Part shown: in pieces, positions 34,196 through 42,393 of the stretch
How positions within the stretch are numbered: the stretch's first letter is position 1
Layout: the number at the start of each line of letters is the position of its first letter
Origin: Actinomycetes bacterium
GTDB lineage: Bacteria > Actinomycetota > Acidimicrobiia > Acidimicrobiales > RAAP-2
Direction of reading: 5' to 3'
DNA: 64,000 nucleotides
Assembly (NCBI GenBank): GCA_021779855.1
Contig: JAJXZW010000008.1
Span: 1-64,000, forward strand
The notes under the pieces: model-generated
The model's database searches: none
The model's input: the letters and a program-made list of their open reading frames with translations, nothing else
What the model was told of the DNA's origin: nothing
Made by a program: the position numbers and the translations under genes

Positions 34196-34773
34196 AGCCA
34201 GCCGATCCGGCTCAGGGGCCAGTAGCGGATGAAGACCTTGCCGATGATCGACGAGCGCGGCACGAAGCCCCAGTAGCGGCTGTCGCACGAGTTCGGGTGG
34301 TTGTCGCCCAGCACGTAGTAGTCGCCCCGGGGCACCACCGTCGTGGGGATCGGCCGGCCGAGGGGCTCGTTGTGGGGCCAGTTCTCCTTGAGGAGCTGGT
34401 CGTTGACGTAGATGCGGTTCCCGATCGAGGCGATGGTGTCCCCGGGCAGGGCGACGACGCGCTTCACGAGGTCGGGCACGGTGTCCCCGCAGGCCGTGGC
34501 CACCGCCCCGAGCGAGGTGAAGACGATGACGTCGCCGATGTTTATCGTGCCGAAGTCGACGGCGAGCTTGTCGACCATCACCCGGTCGCCGACCTGCAGG
34601 GTCGGCTCCATCGAGCCCGAGGGGATGAAGTAGGACTCGAAGGCGAAGGCGCGCACGAGGATCGAGGCGAGAAGCGCCACCGCGAGCGCGATGAGCCAGT
34701 GGCGCAGGCCGCGGCTCCGCCACCACGCCCGGGGCGCCGGGGCGTGCTCGGGCGCGGGCGCGGCGTCGGACAT
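34192..34773 (-). CDS. lepB: Signal peptidase I
   Basis: 193 aa type I signal peptidase. An N-terminal cytoplasmic part and one membrane helix (about 26-46) are followed by the catalytic Ser in IPSGSMEPTL, the Lys in LVKRVVALPGD and the box E motif GDNHPNSCDSRYWG. It cleaves Sec and Tat precursors, including the secreted proteins of this window. ATG 34773 is preferred over an adjacent GTG (34776). Confidence 0.95.
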   Translation of the reverse strand: MSDAAPAPEHAPAPRAWWRSRGLRHWLIALAVALLASILVRAFAFESYFIPSGSMEPTLQVGDRVMVDKLAVDFGTINIGDVIVFTSLGAVATACGDTVPDLVKRVVALPGDTIASIGNRIYVNDQLLKENWPHNEPLGRPIPTTVVPRGDYYVLGDNHPNSCDSRYWGFVPRSSIIGKVFIRYWPLSRIGWL

Positions 34774-34846
34774 CACGCCAGTCTCGCAGAGCCCGACGCG
34801 CGGGCGCCGGGCGCGCGGCCCGCCCCGGCGGGGAATCGCCTGAGAG

Positions 34847-36241
34847 CTAGGAGGCCTTGACGGCCGCCACGATCTTGGTGAGGGTGTCCTTCGCGTCGCC
34901 GAAGACGAGGGTCGTCTTGGGGCTGTAGAGCAGCTCGTTGTCGATGCCGGCGAAGCCCGGGCGCATCGAGCGCTTCATGAAGATGACGTTCTCGGCCGCG
35001 TCGGCGTGGATGATCGGCATCCCGTAGATCGGCGAGCCCGGGTCGTTCACGGCGGCCGGGTTCACGGTGTCGTTCGCCCCGACCACGATCGCGACGTCGG
35101 CCGACTCGAGCTCGGAGTTGGCCTCGTCCATCTCGATCAGGTCGTCGTAGGGGACGTTGGCCTCGGCGAGCAGCACGTTCATGTGCCCGGGCATGCGCCC
35201 GGCCACCGGGTGGATCGCGTAGAAGACCTCGACGCCCTTCTTCTCGAGGATCTCGGCCAGCTCGCGCAGGACGTTCTGGGCCTGGGCGACCGCGAGGCCG
35301 TAGCCGGGGATGAAGACGACCCGGCTGGCGAAGCCCAGCATGACCGCCACGTCCTCGGGCGAGCCCGAGCGCACGGTGCGCTGCTCGGCGCCGGGCCCGG
35401 TGCCGGCCGTCACGACCGAGCCGAAGGCCGAGAAGAGGATGTTGGGGAGCGAGCGGCCCATGGCCTTGCTCATGAGCATCGTGAGCAACGTGCCCGAGGC
35501 GCCGACCAGGGTGCCCGCCACGATGAGGAGGTTGGATCCCAGGGTGAAGCCCGAGGCCGCGACGGCGAGGCCGGTGAAGGAGTTCAGCAGCGAGATCAGC
35601 ACCGGCACGTCGGCCCCGCCGATGGGCAGAACGAAGGCGATCCCGAGCACGAAGGCGACGGCGAGCAGCACCCACAGGAGGGCCGTCGAGCTCGTCACGA
35701 GGGCGATCACGATGACGGCCAGGGCCGCCAGGCCCACCAGGGCGTTGATGACCTGCTGGCCCGCGTAGGTGATGGGCCGGCCGGTCATGAGCTCCTGGAG
35801 CTTGGCGAAGGCGATCGCCGAGCCCGAGAAGGAGACGGTGCCGATGAGGACCCCGAGCAGCACCTCGAGCACCACGTAGGTGGCGGGCTTGGTCGACTTG
35901 ATGTGGATGAACTCGGTCAGCGACACGAGGCAGGCCGCGCCGCCGCCCACCCCGTTGAAGATGGCGACCAGCTGGGGCATCGCCGTCATCTGGACGAACC
36001 GGGCCGTGGGCACCGCGACGACGAGCCCGACCGCCATGCCGAGCAGGATCAGGGGCACGTGGTGCAGGGAGTGCCCGTCGACGCGGTTGAAGAAGGTCGC
36101 CACGATGGCGAGCAGCATCCCGGCCGCCGCCACGACGTTGCCCAGGCGGGCCCGCTTGGGGCTGCCGAGCCCCTTCAGGGCGAGGATGAAGGTCAGCGCC
36201 GCGACGAGGTAGAGCAGGTCGATGAGGGTGCCGCGGCTCAC
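34847..36241 (-). CDS. pntB: NAD(P) transhydrogenase subunit beta
   Basis: 464 aa. Nine or so membrane helices (domain II) are followed by the NADP(H)-binding domain III, with FIPGYGLAVAQAQ, HPVAGRMPGHMNVLLAEA and the late NDTVNPAA and MKRSMRPGFAG segments. With the two alpha genes it makes a proton-translocating transhydrogenase that produces NADPH. The GTG start overlaps the pntAB stop (GTGA). Confidence 0.95.
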   Translation of the reverse strand: MSRGTLIDLLYLVAALTFILALKGLGSPKRARLGNVVAAAGMLLAIVATFFNRVDGHSLHHVPLILLGMAVGLVVAVPTARFVQMTAMPQLVAIFNGVGGGAACLVSLTEFIHIKSTKPATYVVLEVLLGVLIGTVSFSGSAIAFAKLQELMTGRPITYAGQQVINALVGLAALAVIVIALVTSSTALLWVLLAVAFVLGIAFVLPIGGADVPVLISLLNSFTGLAVAASGFTLGSNLLIVAGTLVGASGTLLTMLMSKAMGRSLPNILFSAFGSVVTAGTGPGAEQRTVRSGSPEDVAVMLGFASRVVFIPGYGLAVAQAQNVLRELAEILEKKGVEVFYAIHPVAGRMPGHMNVLLAEANVPYDDLIEMDEANSELESADVAIVVGANDTVNPAAVNDPGSPIYGMPIIHADAAENVIFMKRSMRPGFAGIDNELLYSPKTTLVFGDAKDTLTKIVAAVKAS

Positions 36242-36582
36242 GAGTCGGCCCCCTTCGCCCCGTCGCTCGCCTCGGCCTTGTCGCCGGGCTTCGCGCGCGG
36301 GGTGCGGGGCTTGAACATCTCGAGCATCCGGTCGGTGACGACGAAGCCGCCGACCACGTTGAGGGTGGCCAGGATCACCGCGAGGAAGCCCAGCACCTCC
36401 TCGGCGTTGGTGTTGGCCGCCCCCAGGATGAGCATCGAGCCCACGAGGATCACCCCGTGGATGGCGTTCGAGCCCGACATCAACGGGGTGTGCAGGATGC
36501 TCGGGACCTTCGAGATGATCTCGATGCCCACGAACACGCTGAGGACGAACACGGTCGCGTACTGCAACAGCACGTTGGTCAC
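36238..36582 (-). CDS. pntAB: NAD(P) transhydrogenase subunit alpha 2 (membrane part)
   Basis: 114 aa with three membrane helices; the conserved VPSILHTPLMSGSNAIHG stretch is typical of the transmembrane part of PntA. The GTG at 36582 overlaps the pntAA stop and was chosen over the long read-through frame. The alpha subunit is thus split, as in Rhodospirillum-type and many actinobacterial enzymes. The C-terminus is a charged tail. Confidence 0.92.
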   Translation of the reverse strand: MTNVLLQYATVFVLSVFVGIEIISKVPSILHTPLMSGSNAIHGVILVGSMLILGAANTNAEEVLGFLAVILATLNVVGGFVVTDRMLEMFKPRTPRAKPGDKAEASDGAKGADS

Positions 36583-37745
36583 TTCGACTCCTCCGCGTCG
36601 GCGGTCTCGGTGGGGGTGGGGACGGCGACGGGCACGGCCTCGACCCCGAGGGCCTCGGCGGTGGGCCGGTGGTGGACGCGCCCGCCCGAGGTGAGCGTGG
36701 TGCCCGCCACGACCTCGTCGGCCCAGTCGGGGGCCACCTCGCCGTGCCCGTAGAGGGCGAGGAGCTTCACCACGTTGTTGGCGTACATCGTGCTCGCGTG
36801 CCGGCCCATCGCGGCCGGCGGGTTGGCGAGCCCCACGACCGAGACCCCGTGGTGGGTGACGACCTCGCCGGCCACCGTGAGCTCGCAGTTGCCGCCGCCG
36901 TCGGCGGCCATGTCGACGATGAGCGAGCCGTCGGCCATCGCCTCGACCATGGCGCTCGTGAGCAGGATCGGCGCCCGGCGCCCCGGGACGGCGGCCGTGG
37001 TGATGATGACGTCGGCGGCGGCGACCTCGTCGACGAGGGCCGCCTGCTGGCGGGCCTTCTCCTCCTCGGTCAGCTCGCGGGCGTAGCCGCCGGCGGCGTC
37101 GGCCGTCACCCCGAGGTCGACGAAGGTCGCCCCGGCCGACTCGGCCTCCTCCTTGGCGGCCGAGCGCACGTCGTAGGCGCGCACCCGCGCGCCCAGGCGC
37201 TTCGCGGTGGCGATGGCCTGCAGGCCCGCGACCCCCACCCCCATGACGAGGACCTTGGCCGGGCGGATGGTGCCGGCGGCCGTCGTGAGGAGGGGGAAGA
37301 ACCGGTCGAGTTGGTGGGCCGCCTCGAGGGCCGAGCGGTAGCCCGAGACGGTCGCCTGGCTCGAGAGCGCGTCCATGTACTGGGCCCGCGAGATACGCGG
37401 CAGGAGGTCGAAGCTCACGACCGTGACCCGGCGCTCGACGAGCGCGCGCACGACGTCGAGCGCGAGCAGCGGCGAGAGGAACGAGAGGTGCAAGGAGCCC
37501 TCGGGGACGCGCGCGACCTCCTCGAGGGTCGGGGGGTTGACCCGGACGGTCACCTCGCCGTCGGGGCTCTCGGTGATCGTGGCGCCGGCCTCGCGGTAGG
37601 CGTCGTCGCTGAAGTGCGAGCGCGCGCCCGCCCCCCGCTCGACCTCGACGGTCCAACCCTCCTTGATCAGGGATTTCACAGCGTCAGGGGTGAGCCCCAC
37701 GCGGGTCTCGCCGGCGCGCGACTCCGCCACCAGGGAAATCTTCAT
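36579..37745 (-). CDS. pntAA: NAD(P) transhydrogenase subunit alpha 1 (NAD-binding)
   Basis: 388 aa soluble domain I, related to alanine dehydrogenase. N-terminal AESRAGETRVGLTPDAV, the RAQYMDALSSQATVSGYR region, and the Rossmann loop VMGVGVAGLQA (GxGxxG type) near 175 bind NAD(H). The last 30 residues (VAVPTPTETADAEE) are a variable linker. ATG start at 37745. Order pntAA-pntAB-pntB with overlapping codons. Confidence 0.95.
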   Translation of the reverse strand: MKISLVAESRAGETRVGLTPDAVKSLIKEGWTVEVERGAGARSHFSDDAYREAGATITESPDGEVTVRVNPPTLEEVARVPEGSLHLSFLSPLLALDVVRALVERRVTVVSFDLLPRISRAQYMDALSSQATVSGYRSALEAAHQLDRFFPLLTTAAGTIRPAKVLVMGVGVAGLQAIATAKRLGARVRAYDVRSAAKEEAESAGATFVDLGVTADAAGGYARELTEEEKARQQAALVDEVAAADVIITTAAVPGRRAPILLTSAMVEAMADGSLIVDMAADGGGNCELTVAGEVVTHHGVSVVGLANPPAAMGRHASTMYANNVVKLLALYGHGEVAPDWADEVVAGTTLTSGGRVHHRPTAEALGVEAVPVAVPTPTETADAEESK

Positions 37746-37803
37746 CCCCTCGTTCTATCAGGGCGGCTCCGAGGGGCCGATGTGACCAAAGTCTCTGTTG
37801 GGC

Positions 37804-38616
37804 CTAAGGGCCGGCGAGGACGAGCCGGGCGAGCGCCCCGGGCGCCTCGTAGGGGACCCAGTGGCCGACGCCCTCGAGGCGGTGGTAGGAGAAGCCGCTC
37901 GCGCAGTAGCGGCCCGAGTCGCGCATCTGGGCCTCGGTGAGGGCCGGGTCGCCGCTCGACCACACCCCCACGACCGGCACCGCGACCGGCTCGAGCACGG
38001 GGGCCGGGCGGGTGAAGGCGTCGGGCGGCAGGTTCGCCCGGTACCAGAGCAGGTGGGTCGTGATCTGGCCGTCCCGCTCGAGCTCGACGATGGTCTCTGC
38101 GGCCCGGGGGTGGGCGAACCAGCGGCGCAGCACCGCGTAGTCGTCCTGGCGCAGCACGGCCTCGCCCAGGCCCTCGAACTGGAAGAGCAGCGTGTACCAG
38201 CTGCGCCGCAGCTGCTCGAAGCTCCCCGAGCGGAAGGCGCTCGGGTGGCCCACCGAGACCGCGACGAGCGAGCGCACGAGGTCGGGCCGGTAGGTCGCCA
38301 CGACCCAGGCCAGCGCGGCGCCCCAGTCGTGGCCCACCAGGGTGACCGGCCCCGCGCCGGCCGCCTCGACGAGGGCCACGACGTCGCCGACGAGCTCGGT
38401 CATCGCGTAGCGGCCCACCCCGGTCGGCTTCGCCGAGCGCCCGCAGCCCCGCAGGTCGGGCGCGAGGCAGCGCCGACCCGCCGCGACGAGGCGTTCGACG
38501 ACCCCGTCCCAGAGGGCCCCGGTGTCGGGCCAGCCGTGCAGCAGGAGGACCGGCGGGCCCTCGCCGGCGTCGCGCACGAAGAGGCCCCCGGCGCCGCCCT
38601 CGACCACGTACTCCAC
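37804..38616 (-). CDS. Alpha/beta hydrolase, epoxide-hydrolase-like
   Basis: 270 aa. HGWPD oxyanion-hole motif, nucleophile Asp in LVGHDWGAAL (the epoxide hydrolase/dehalogenase class uses Asp), cap domain in the middle, and the base His in GVGHWVPYEAP. The cap has LWYRANLPP, where a ring-opening Tyr is expected. The substrate is unknown. It stands alone, divergent from ogt with 31 bp between starts. Confidence 0.85.
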   Translation of the reverse strand: MEYVVEGGAGGLFVRDAGEGPPVLLLHGWPDTGALWDGVVERLVAAGRRCLAPDLRGCGRSAKPTGVGRYAMTELVGDVVALVEAAGAGPVTLVGHDWGAALAWVVATYRPDLVRSLVAVSVGHPSAFRSGSFEQLRRSWYTLLFQFEGLGEAVLRQDDYAVLRRWFAHPRAAETIVELERDGQITTHLLWYRANLPPDAFTRPAPVLEPVAVPVVGVWSSGDPALTEAQMRDSGRYCASGFSYHRLEGVGHWVPYEAPGALARLVLAGP

Positions 38617-38647
38617 GCGTGCGACGCTACGGGACTAGGAAGGCGTC

Positions 38648-39130
38648 GTGACGAACTTCACCGCGACCGTCGACTCGCCCGTGGGACGCTTCGGCGTCGA
38701 GGGCACCGCGGCGGGGCTGACCCGGGTCCGGCTGCCCGCGGACCGGCCCCGCGCGAGCGCGGGCCGGGCCCCGGCCCCGGTCGCGGCGGCGGCCCGCCAA
38801 CTGGCCCAGTACCTCTCGGGCGATCGCCGCCGCTTCGAGCTCGACCTCGCCGAGGTCGAGGCGACCGGCTTCCAGCGCGACGTGTGGGCGGCGCTGGCCG
38901 AGATCCCCTACGGCGAGGTGCGCACCTACGCCGAGGTCGCGGCCGCGGTCGGCCGGCCCCTCGCCGCGCGGGCCGTCGGCAACGCCAACCACCGCAACCC
39001 GTTCCCGGTCGTCGTGCCCTGCCACCGGGTCGTGGCGGCGAACGGGCTCGGCGGCTACGGCGGGGGCGACCGGGTGAAGCGCTACCTGCTCTCGCTCGAG
39101 GGCGTCTCGCTCGAGGGCGTCTCGCTCTGA
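38648..39130 (+). CDS. ogt: Methylated-DNA--protein-cysteine methyltransferase
   Basis: 160 aa suicide DNA-repair protein that removes O6-alkyl groups from guanine. The acceptor Cys is in VVVPCHRVVAANG and the helix-turn-helix with Arg finger in RAVGNANHRNP. The C-terminus ends SLEGVSLEGVSL, caused by a 15-bp tandem duplication (39091-39120) that also lies inside the convergent gene. GTG start. Confidence 0.93.
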   Translation: MTNFTATVDSPVGRFGVEGTAAGLTRVRLPADRPRASAGRAPAPVAAAARQLAQYLSGDRRRFELDLAEVEATGFQRDVWAALAEIPYGEVRTYAEVAAAVGRPLAARAVGNANHRNPFPVVVPCHRVVAANGLGGYGGGDRVKRYLLSLEGVSLEGVSL

Positions 39131-39525
39131 GCCACGGCGGCGCCGTAGCGCCGCAGGGCCCGCGCGGCGGTCCACCACAGGGCGAGGGCGATGGGCAGCT
39201 CGACCACGAGCAGCGCCGCCGAGCTGCTGAGGTCGCCCGGGGAGGCCGTCGTGACGTCGAACCACGCGTCGATCACGTAGAGCGCGGCCGTCGCCGACGC
39301 CGACAGGGCCAGGAGGCCCGGCCGCCGGCGCCAGGCCAGGTAGGCCGTGACGAGCAGCATCGCGATCTCGATCACGTCGAGCCCGACCCAGGCGAGGGTC
39401 CAGTGGCGGACCTCGTAGCGGTTGGGCAGGCGCAGCCCCAGCGCGATCGTCCAGGCGACCTCGGCGACCGCCCCGGTCGCCAGGGCGAGGATCACCCGCC
39501 CGCGGAGGTCGTGCGGGGCGCGCAC
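39082..39525 (-). CDS. Membrane protein of unknown function
   Basis: 147 aa with four hydrophobic helices (about 9-30, 42-64, 70-90 and 100-122). No family was recognised. The tail QSETPSSETPSSESR is encoded by the opposite strand of the ogt tandem repeat; the two genes overlap tail to tail by 49 bp. The GTG start follows the upstream stop by one base, so it is co-transcribed with the SCO6745-like gene. Confidence 0.6.
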   Translation of the reverse strand: MRAPHDLRGRVILALATGAVAEVAWTIALGLRLPNRYEVRHWTLAWVGLDVIEIAMLLVTAYLAWRRRPGLLALSASATAALYVIDAWFDVTTASPGDLSSSAALLVVELPIALALWWTAARALRRYGAAVAQSETPSSETPSSESR

Positions 39526-39526
39526 G

Positions 39527-40282
39527 CTAGTGCCCGGCGGCGACCGGTTCGTCCAGGGCCGCGCGCATCGCGGCGACGACCGCGGCGAACTCGTCGGCGG
39601 AGCCGTCGAGCGCCCCGAGCAGCTCGGCCATGCGCTCGTCGGTGCGGTCCTCGGCCGCCGCCCGGGCCGCGCGCAGCTCGTCGGTCACCTCGGGCGCGTC
39701 GGCGTCGGTGAAGCCGTGCAGGGCGAAGCTGTCGGCGCCCTCCAGGTAGCTCGCCGCCGCCGGGCTGACCCCGAGGGCGCGCAGGGCCCCTAGGTAGACC
39801 CCGCCGCGCAGCTCGCGCAGCAGGATCGCCCCGAGGTAGCCCCGGTGCAGGGGCTCGACGGGGTCGGCGATCGCGAGGTAGCCCTCGGCCAGGGGCGCCT
39901 CGCCCGCGCGCGCGCCCTCGGCCACCCGGCGCCCGCCCGCGCCGACCCGCTCGAGGGCGTCGGGCCCGAGGGCGCCGAAGGTCCGCTCGGCGAAGGCGTA
40001 GGCCGCCTCGAGGTGGTCGCGCGCCGTCGCCAGGGGGGCCCGCCGGGCCCGGGGCCCGCTGTAGATGCCCTCGATCGCCGCGGGCGAGAAGAAGGCGAAG
40101 ACCTCGAGCACCCGGGCCGGCTCGACGTCGCCCATCACCCCGGCGCGCCCCAGGCCGTAGAACTCGTAGGCGTTGAGGCCGAGCTCGTGGGCCCGCTCCC
40201 TCGTGCCGGGGTCGAAGTAGAAGGCCGCGCCGATCGTCTGGATCGGTGCGGCGAGGGCGCGGGCGAGCTGGAGGGAGTCCAC
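39527..40282 (-). CDS. SCO6745-family hypothetical protein
   Basis: 251 aa, mostly helical. The N-terminal IQTIGAAFYFDPGTRERAHE segment and FAFFSPAAIEGI resemble the SCO6745/EvbL-like actinobacterial family of unknown function. GTG start at 40282. It sits between a histidine kinase gene upstream (9 bp) and a membrane protein downstream, so it may belong to the DoxX-Rieske/two-component operon. Confidence 0.55.
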   Translation of the reverse strand: MDSLQLARALAAPIQTIGAAFYFDPGTRERAHELGLNAYEFYGLGRAGVMGDVEPARVLEVFAFFSPAAIEGIYSGPRARRAPLATARDHLEAAYAFAERTFGALGPDALERVGAGGRRVAEGARAGEAPLAEGYLAIADPVEPLHRGYLGAILLRELRGGVYLGALRALGVSPAAASYLEGADSFALHGFTDADAPEVTDELRAARAAAEDRTDERMAELLGALDGSADEFAAVVAAMRAALDEPVAAGH

Positions 40283-40291
40283 GGGGCGAGC

Positions 40292-41707
40292 CTAGGGAGT
40301 CGGCGGGCCCCCCGCCGCGAGGGTCGCCCCGTCGCGGCGCACCCGCAGCTCGACGCAGGCCCCGCGCTCGGCGGCCACGAAGCGGGCCGAGCCCCCGTGG
40401 CGCCGCGCGATCTCGGCCACGATGGCGAGCCCGAGGCCCGTCCCGCCCCGGTCGCGGCTGCGGGCCGAGTCGGCCCGGGTGAAGCGCTCGAAGAGCCGGT
40501 CGCTCGTGGCGAGCTCCACGCCCTCGCCGTCGTCGGCCACGGTGACCACGGCCTCGTCGCCCTCGGCGCGCACCGTGAGGCGCAGCTCGGCCTGGGTGTA
40601 GCGCAGCGCGTTGTCGACGACGTTGCGCACCATGTGGCGCAGCATCGCCTCGTCGCCGATGACCCGGGTGGGCTGGACCATCGAGGTGTCGACGGAGAGC
40701 TCGGTCATGGCGCGCACCCGGGAGGCCTCGTCGAACAGCAGGTCGTCGAGGTCGACCTCGACCGGGTTCACCTCGACCCGGTCCTCGTCGCTGCGCGCCA
40801 GCCAGAAGAGGCGCGAGATGAGGGCGTCGAGGCGGCGCCCCTCGCGCACGACGGTGTCGGCGACGACCGGCCAGTCGGCGCGCTCGGGGTCGGCCGCGGC
40901 CCGCTGGGTCGTGGCGAGCAGGGTGGTGAGGGGGCTGCGCAGCTCGTGACTGGCGTTCGAGACGAACTCCTGCTGGAACCGCGAGGCCGACTCCAGGCGC
41001 GCGAGCATCGCGTTCACCGTCCGGCTCAGCCGGGCGATCTCGTCGTCGCCGCCGATGACCGGCACCCGCTCGGAGAGGTCGCGCGCGGCGATCTGGTCGA
41101 CGCGCCGGCGGATGCTCTCCACGGGCGCCAGCGCGAGGCCCAGCCCGAGCCAGATGATGGCCCCCGAGAGCACGAGCAGCAGCGGGAAGGAGACCCCCAG
41201 GCTCAACAGCAGCGTCCCCTCGCTGTGGGCGATCGGCGCGTCGTAGAGGAAGGCGTAGACCAGGCCGATGCCCCCGGGGGTCGCGATGAGGGCGGCCTGG
41301 CCCGAGGAGAGCCGGCTGAGGTAAGGCCGGGTGTACCGGTCGCGCACGTACTGCACGGCCAGCCCGCTGGGCCGGGTCCCGTCGAGGCGCGCCGTCGCGA
41401 GCACCGGCGCGCCGGCGATGGCGGCGCTGGCGGCGAGCACCCTCGTGCCGGCGCGGTTGGTGACCTGGACGACGGCGTCGCCCACGTCGCCGAGGGTGAG
41501 GCGCCGGGTGATCGGCCGGCTCGCCAGGGCGAAGCGCTCCTGGGTCTGCTGCATCACCGCGTCGACCTGGTTGGTCGCCTGGTTCACCAGGGCCCGGTGG
41601 ACGAGGTCGTTCAGGGCCAGCCCGGTGAGCGAGAGGATCACCGCGATTGCCACGACGAAGATGATCGTGAGGCGCACCCTGATCGACAGGGGCGCCGGGC
41701 GGCGCAC
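40292..41707 (-). CDS. Sensor histidine kinase
   Basis: 471 aa. Membrane helices at about 10-30 and 165-190 bracket an extracytoplasmic sensor domain; a HAMP follows, then the dimerisation/phosphoacceptor motif FVSNASHELRSPLTTLL with the H-box His. The ATPase domain has the N-box NVVDNALRYT, the G1 region VADDGEGVE and G2 GTGLGLAIV. The GTG at 41707 shares one base with the response-regulator stop. The stimulus is not known; the DoxX-Rieske gene ahead suggests redox. Confidence 0.92.
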   Translation of the reverse strand: MRRPAPLSIRVRLTIIFVVAIAVILSLTGLALNDLVHRALVNQATNQVDAVMQQTQERFALASRPITRRLTLGDVGDAVVQVTNRAGTRVLAASAAIAGAPVLATARLDGTRPSGLAVQYVRDRYTRPYLSRLSSGQAALIATPGGIGLVYAFLYDAPIAHSEGTLLLSLGVSFPLLLVLSGAIIWLGLGLALAPVESIRRRVDQIAARDLSERVPVIGGDDEIARLSRTVNAMLARLESASRFQQEFVSNASHELRSPLTTLLATTQRAAADPERADWPVVADTVVREGRRLDALISRLFWLARSDEDRVEVNPVEVDLDDLLFDEASRVRAMTELSVDTSMVQPTRVIGDEAMLRHMVRNVVDNALRYTQAELRLTVRAEGDEAVVTVADDGEGVELATSDRLFERFTRADSARSRDRGGTGLGLAIVAEIARRHGGSARFVAAERGACVELRVRRDGATLAAGGPPTP

Positions 41708-42393
41708 TAGGCCTCGCGGACGCTGTAGCCGAGCCCGCGCACGGTGCGCACCAGCGAGGGCCCGCCCGCGAGGTCGACCTTGCGGCGCAGGTAGCCCACG
41801 TAGACCTCCACGATGTTCTGGTCGCCGTCGAAGTCGTCGCCCCACACCGCGTCGAGGATCTCGCCCTTGGAGAGGACCTCGCGGGGGTGGCTGAGGAGGA
41901 ACTCCAGCAGGCTGAACTCCCGCGGGGTGAGCGACACCGGGCGCCCGTGGGCGACCACCCGGCGGGTCACCGGGTTGAGGCTGACCCCGCCGACGGTGAG
42001 GCTCTGGGGACGGCCCCGCTCCTGGCGCCGCAGCAGGGCGTGGACCCGCGCCATGAGGACGGTGCGCTCGAAGGGCTTGCGCAAGAAGTCGTCGGCGCCG
42101 ACGTCGAGGCCCTCGACCTCGTCCCACTCGCCCTCTTTGGCCGTGAGCATCAGCAGCGGCGTCGCCACCCCGGCCGCGCGCAGGTCCTGGCAGACCCGGA
42201 AGCCGCTGCGCTTGGGCAGCATGATGTCGAGCACGATGGCGTCGTAGTCGCCCGAGAGGGCCTCGGCCAGCCCGCTCTCACCGTCGTGGCGCTCCACGAC
42301 CTCGAAGCCGTCGTCGGCGAGCAGCCCCGCCACCGCCGCCGCCTGGCCCGGGTCGTCCTCGACGACCAGCACCCGCCGGGGTCCGTCGCTCAT
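41707..42393 (-). CDS. OmpR/PhoB-family response regulator
   Basis: 228 aa. Receiver domain with acidic pair VVEDDPGQA, phospho-acceptor Asp in AIVLDIMLPK, switch Thr in LMLTAKEGE and Lys in FLRKPFE. C-terminal winged helix with SLTPREFSLLEFLL and VRTVRGLGYSV. The ATG overlaps the stop of the DoxX-Rieske gene (ATGA), so the three genes are one operon. A direct repeat of the kind bound by this family lies upstream of the operon. Confidence 0.95.
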   Translation of the reverse strand: MSDGPRRVLVVEDDPGQAAAVAGLLADDGFEVVERHDGESGLAEALSGDYDAIVLDIMLPKRSGFRVCQDLRAAGVATPLLMLTAKEGEWDEVEGLDVGADDFLRKPFERTVLMARVHALLRRQERGRPQSLTVGGVSLNPVTRRVVAHGRPVSLTPREFSLLEFLLSHPREVLSKGEILDAVWGDDFDGDQNIVEVYVGYLRRKVDLAGGPSLVRTVRGLGYSVREA

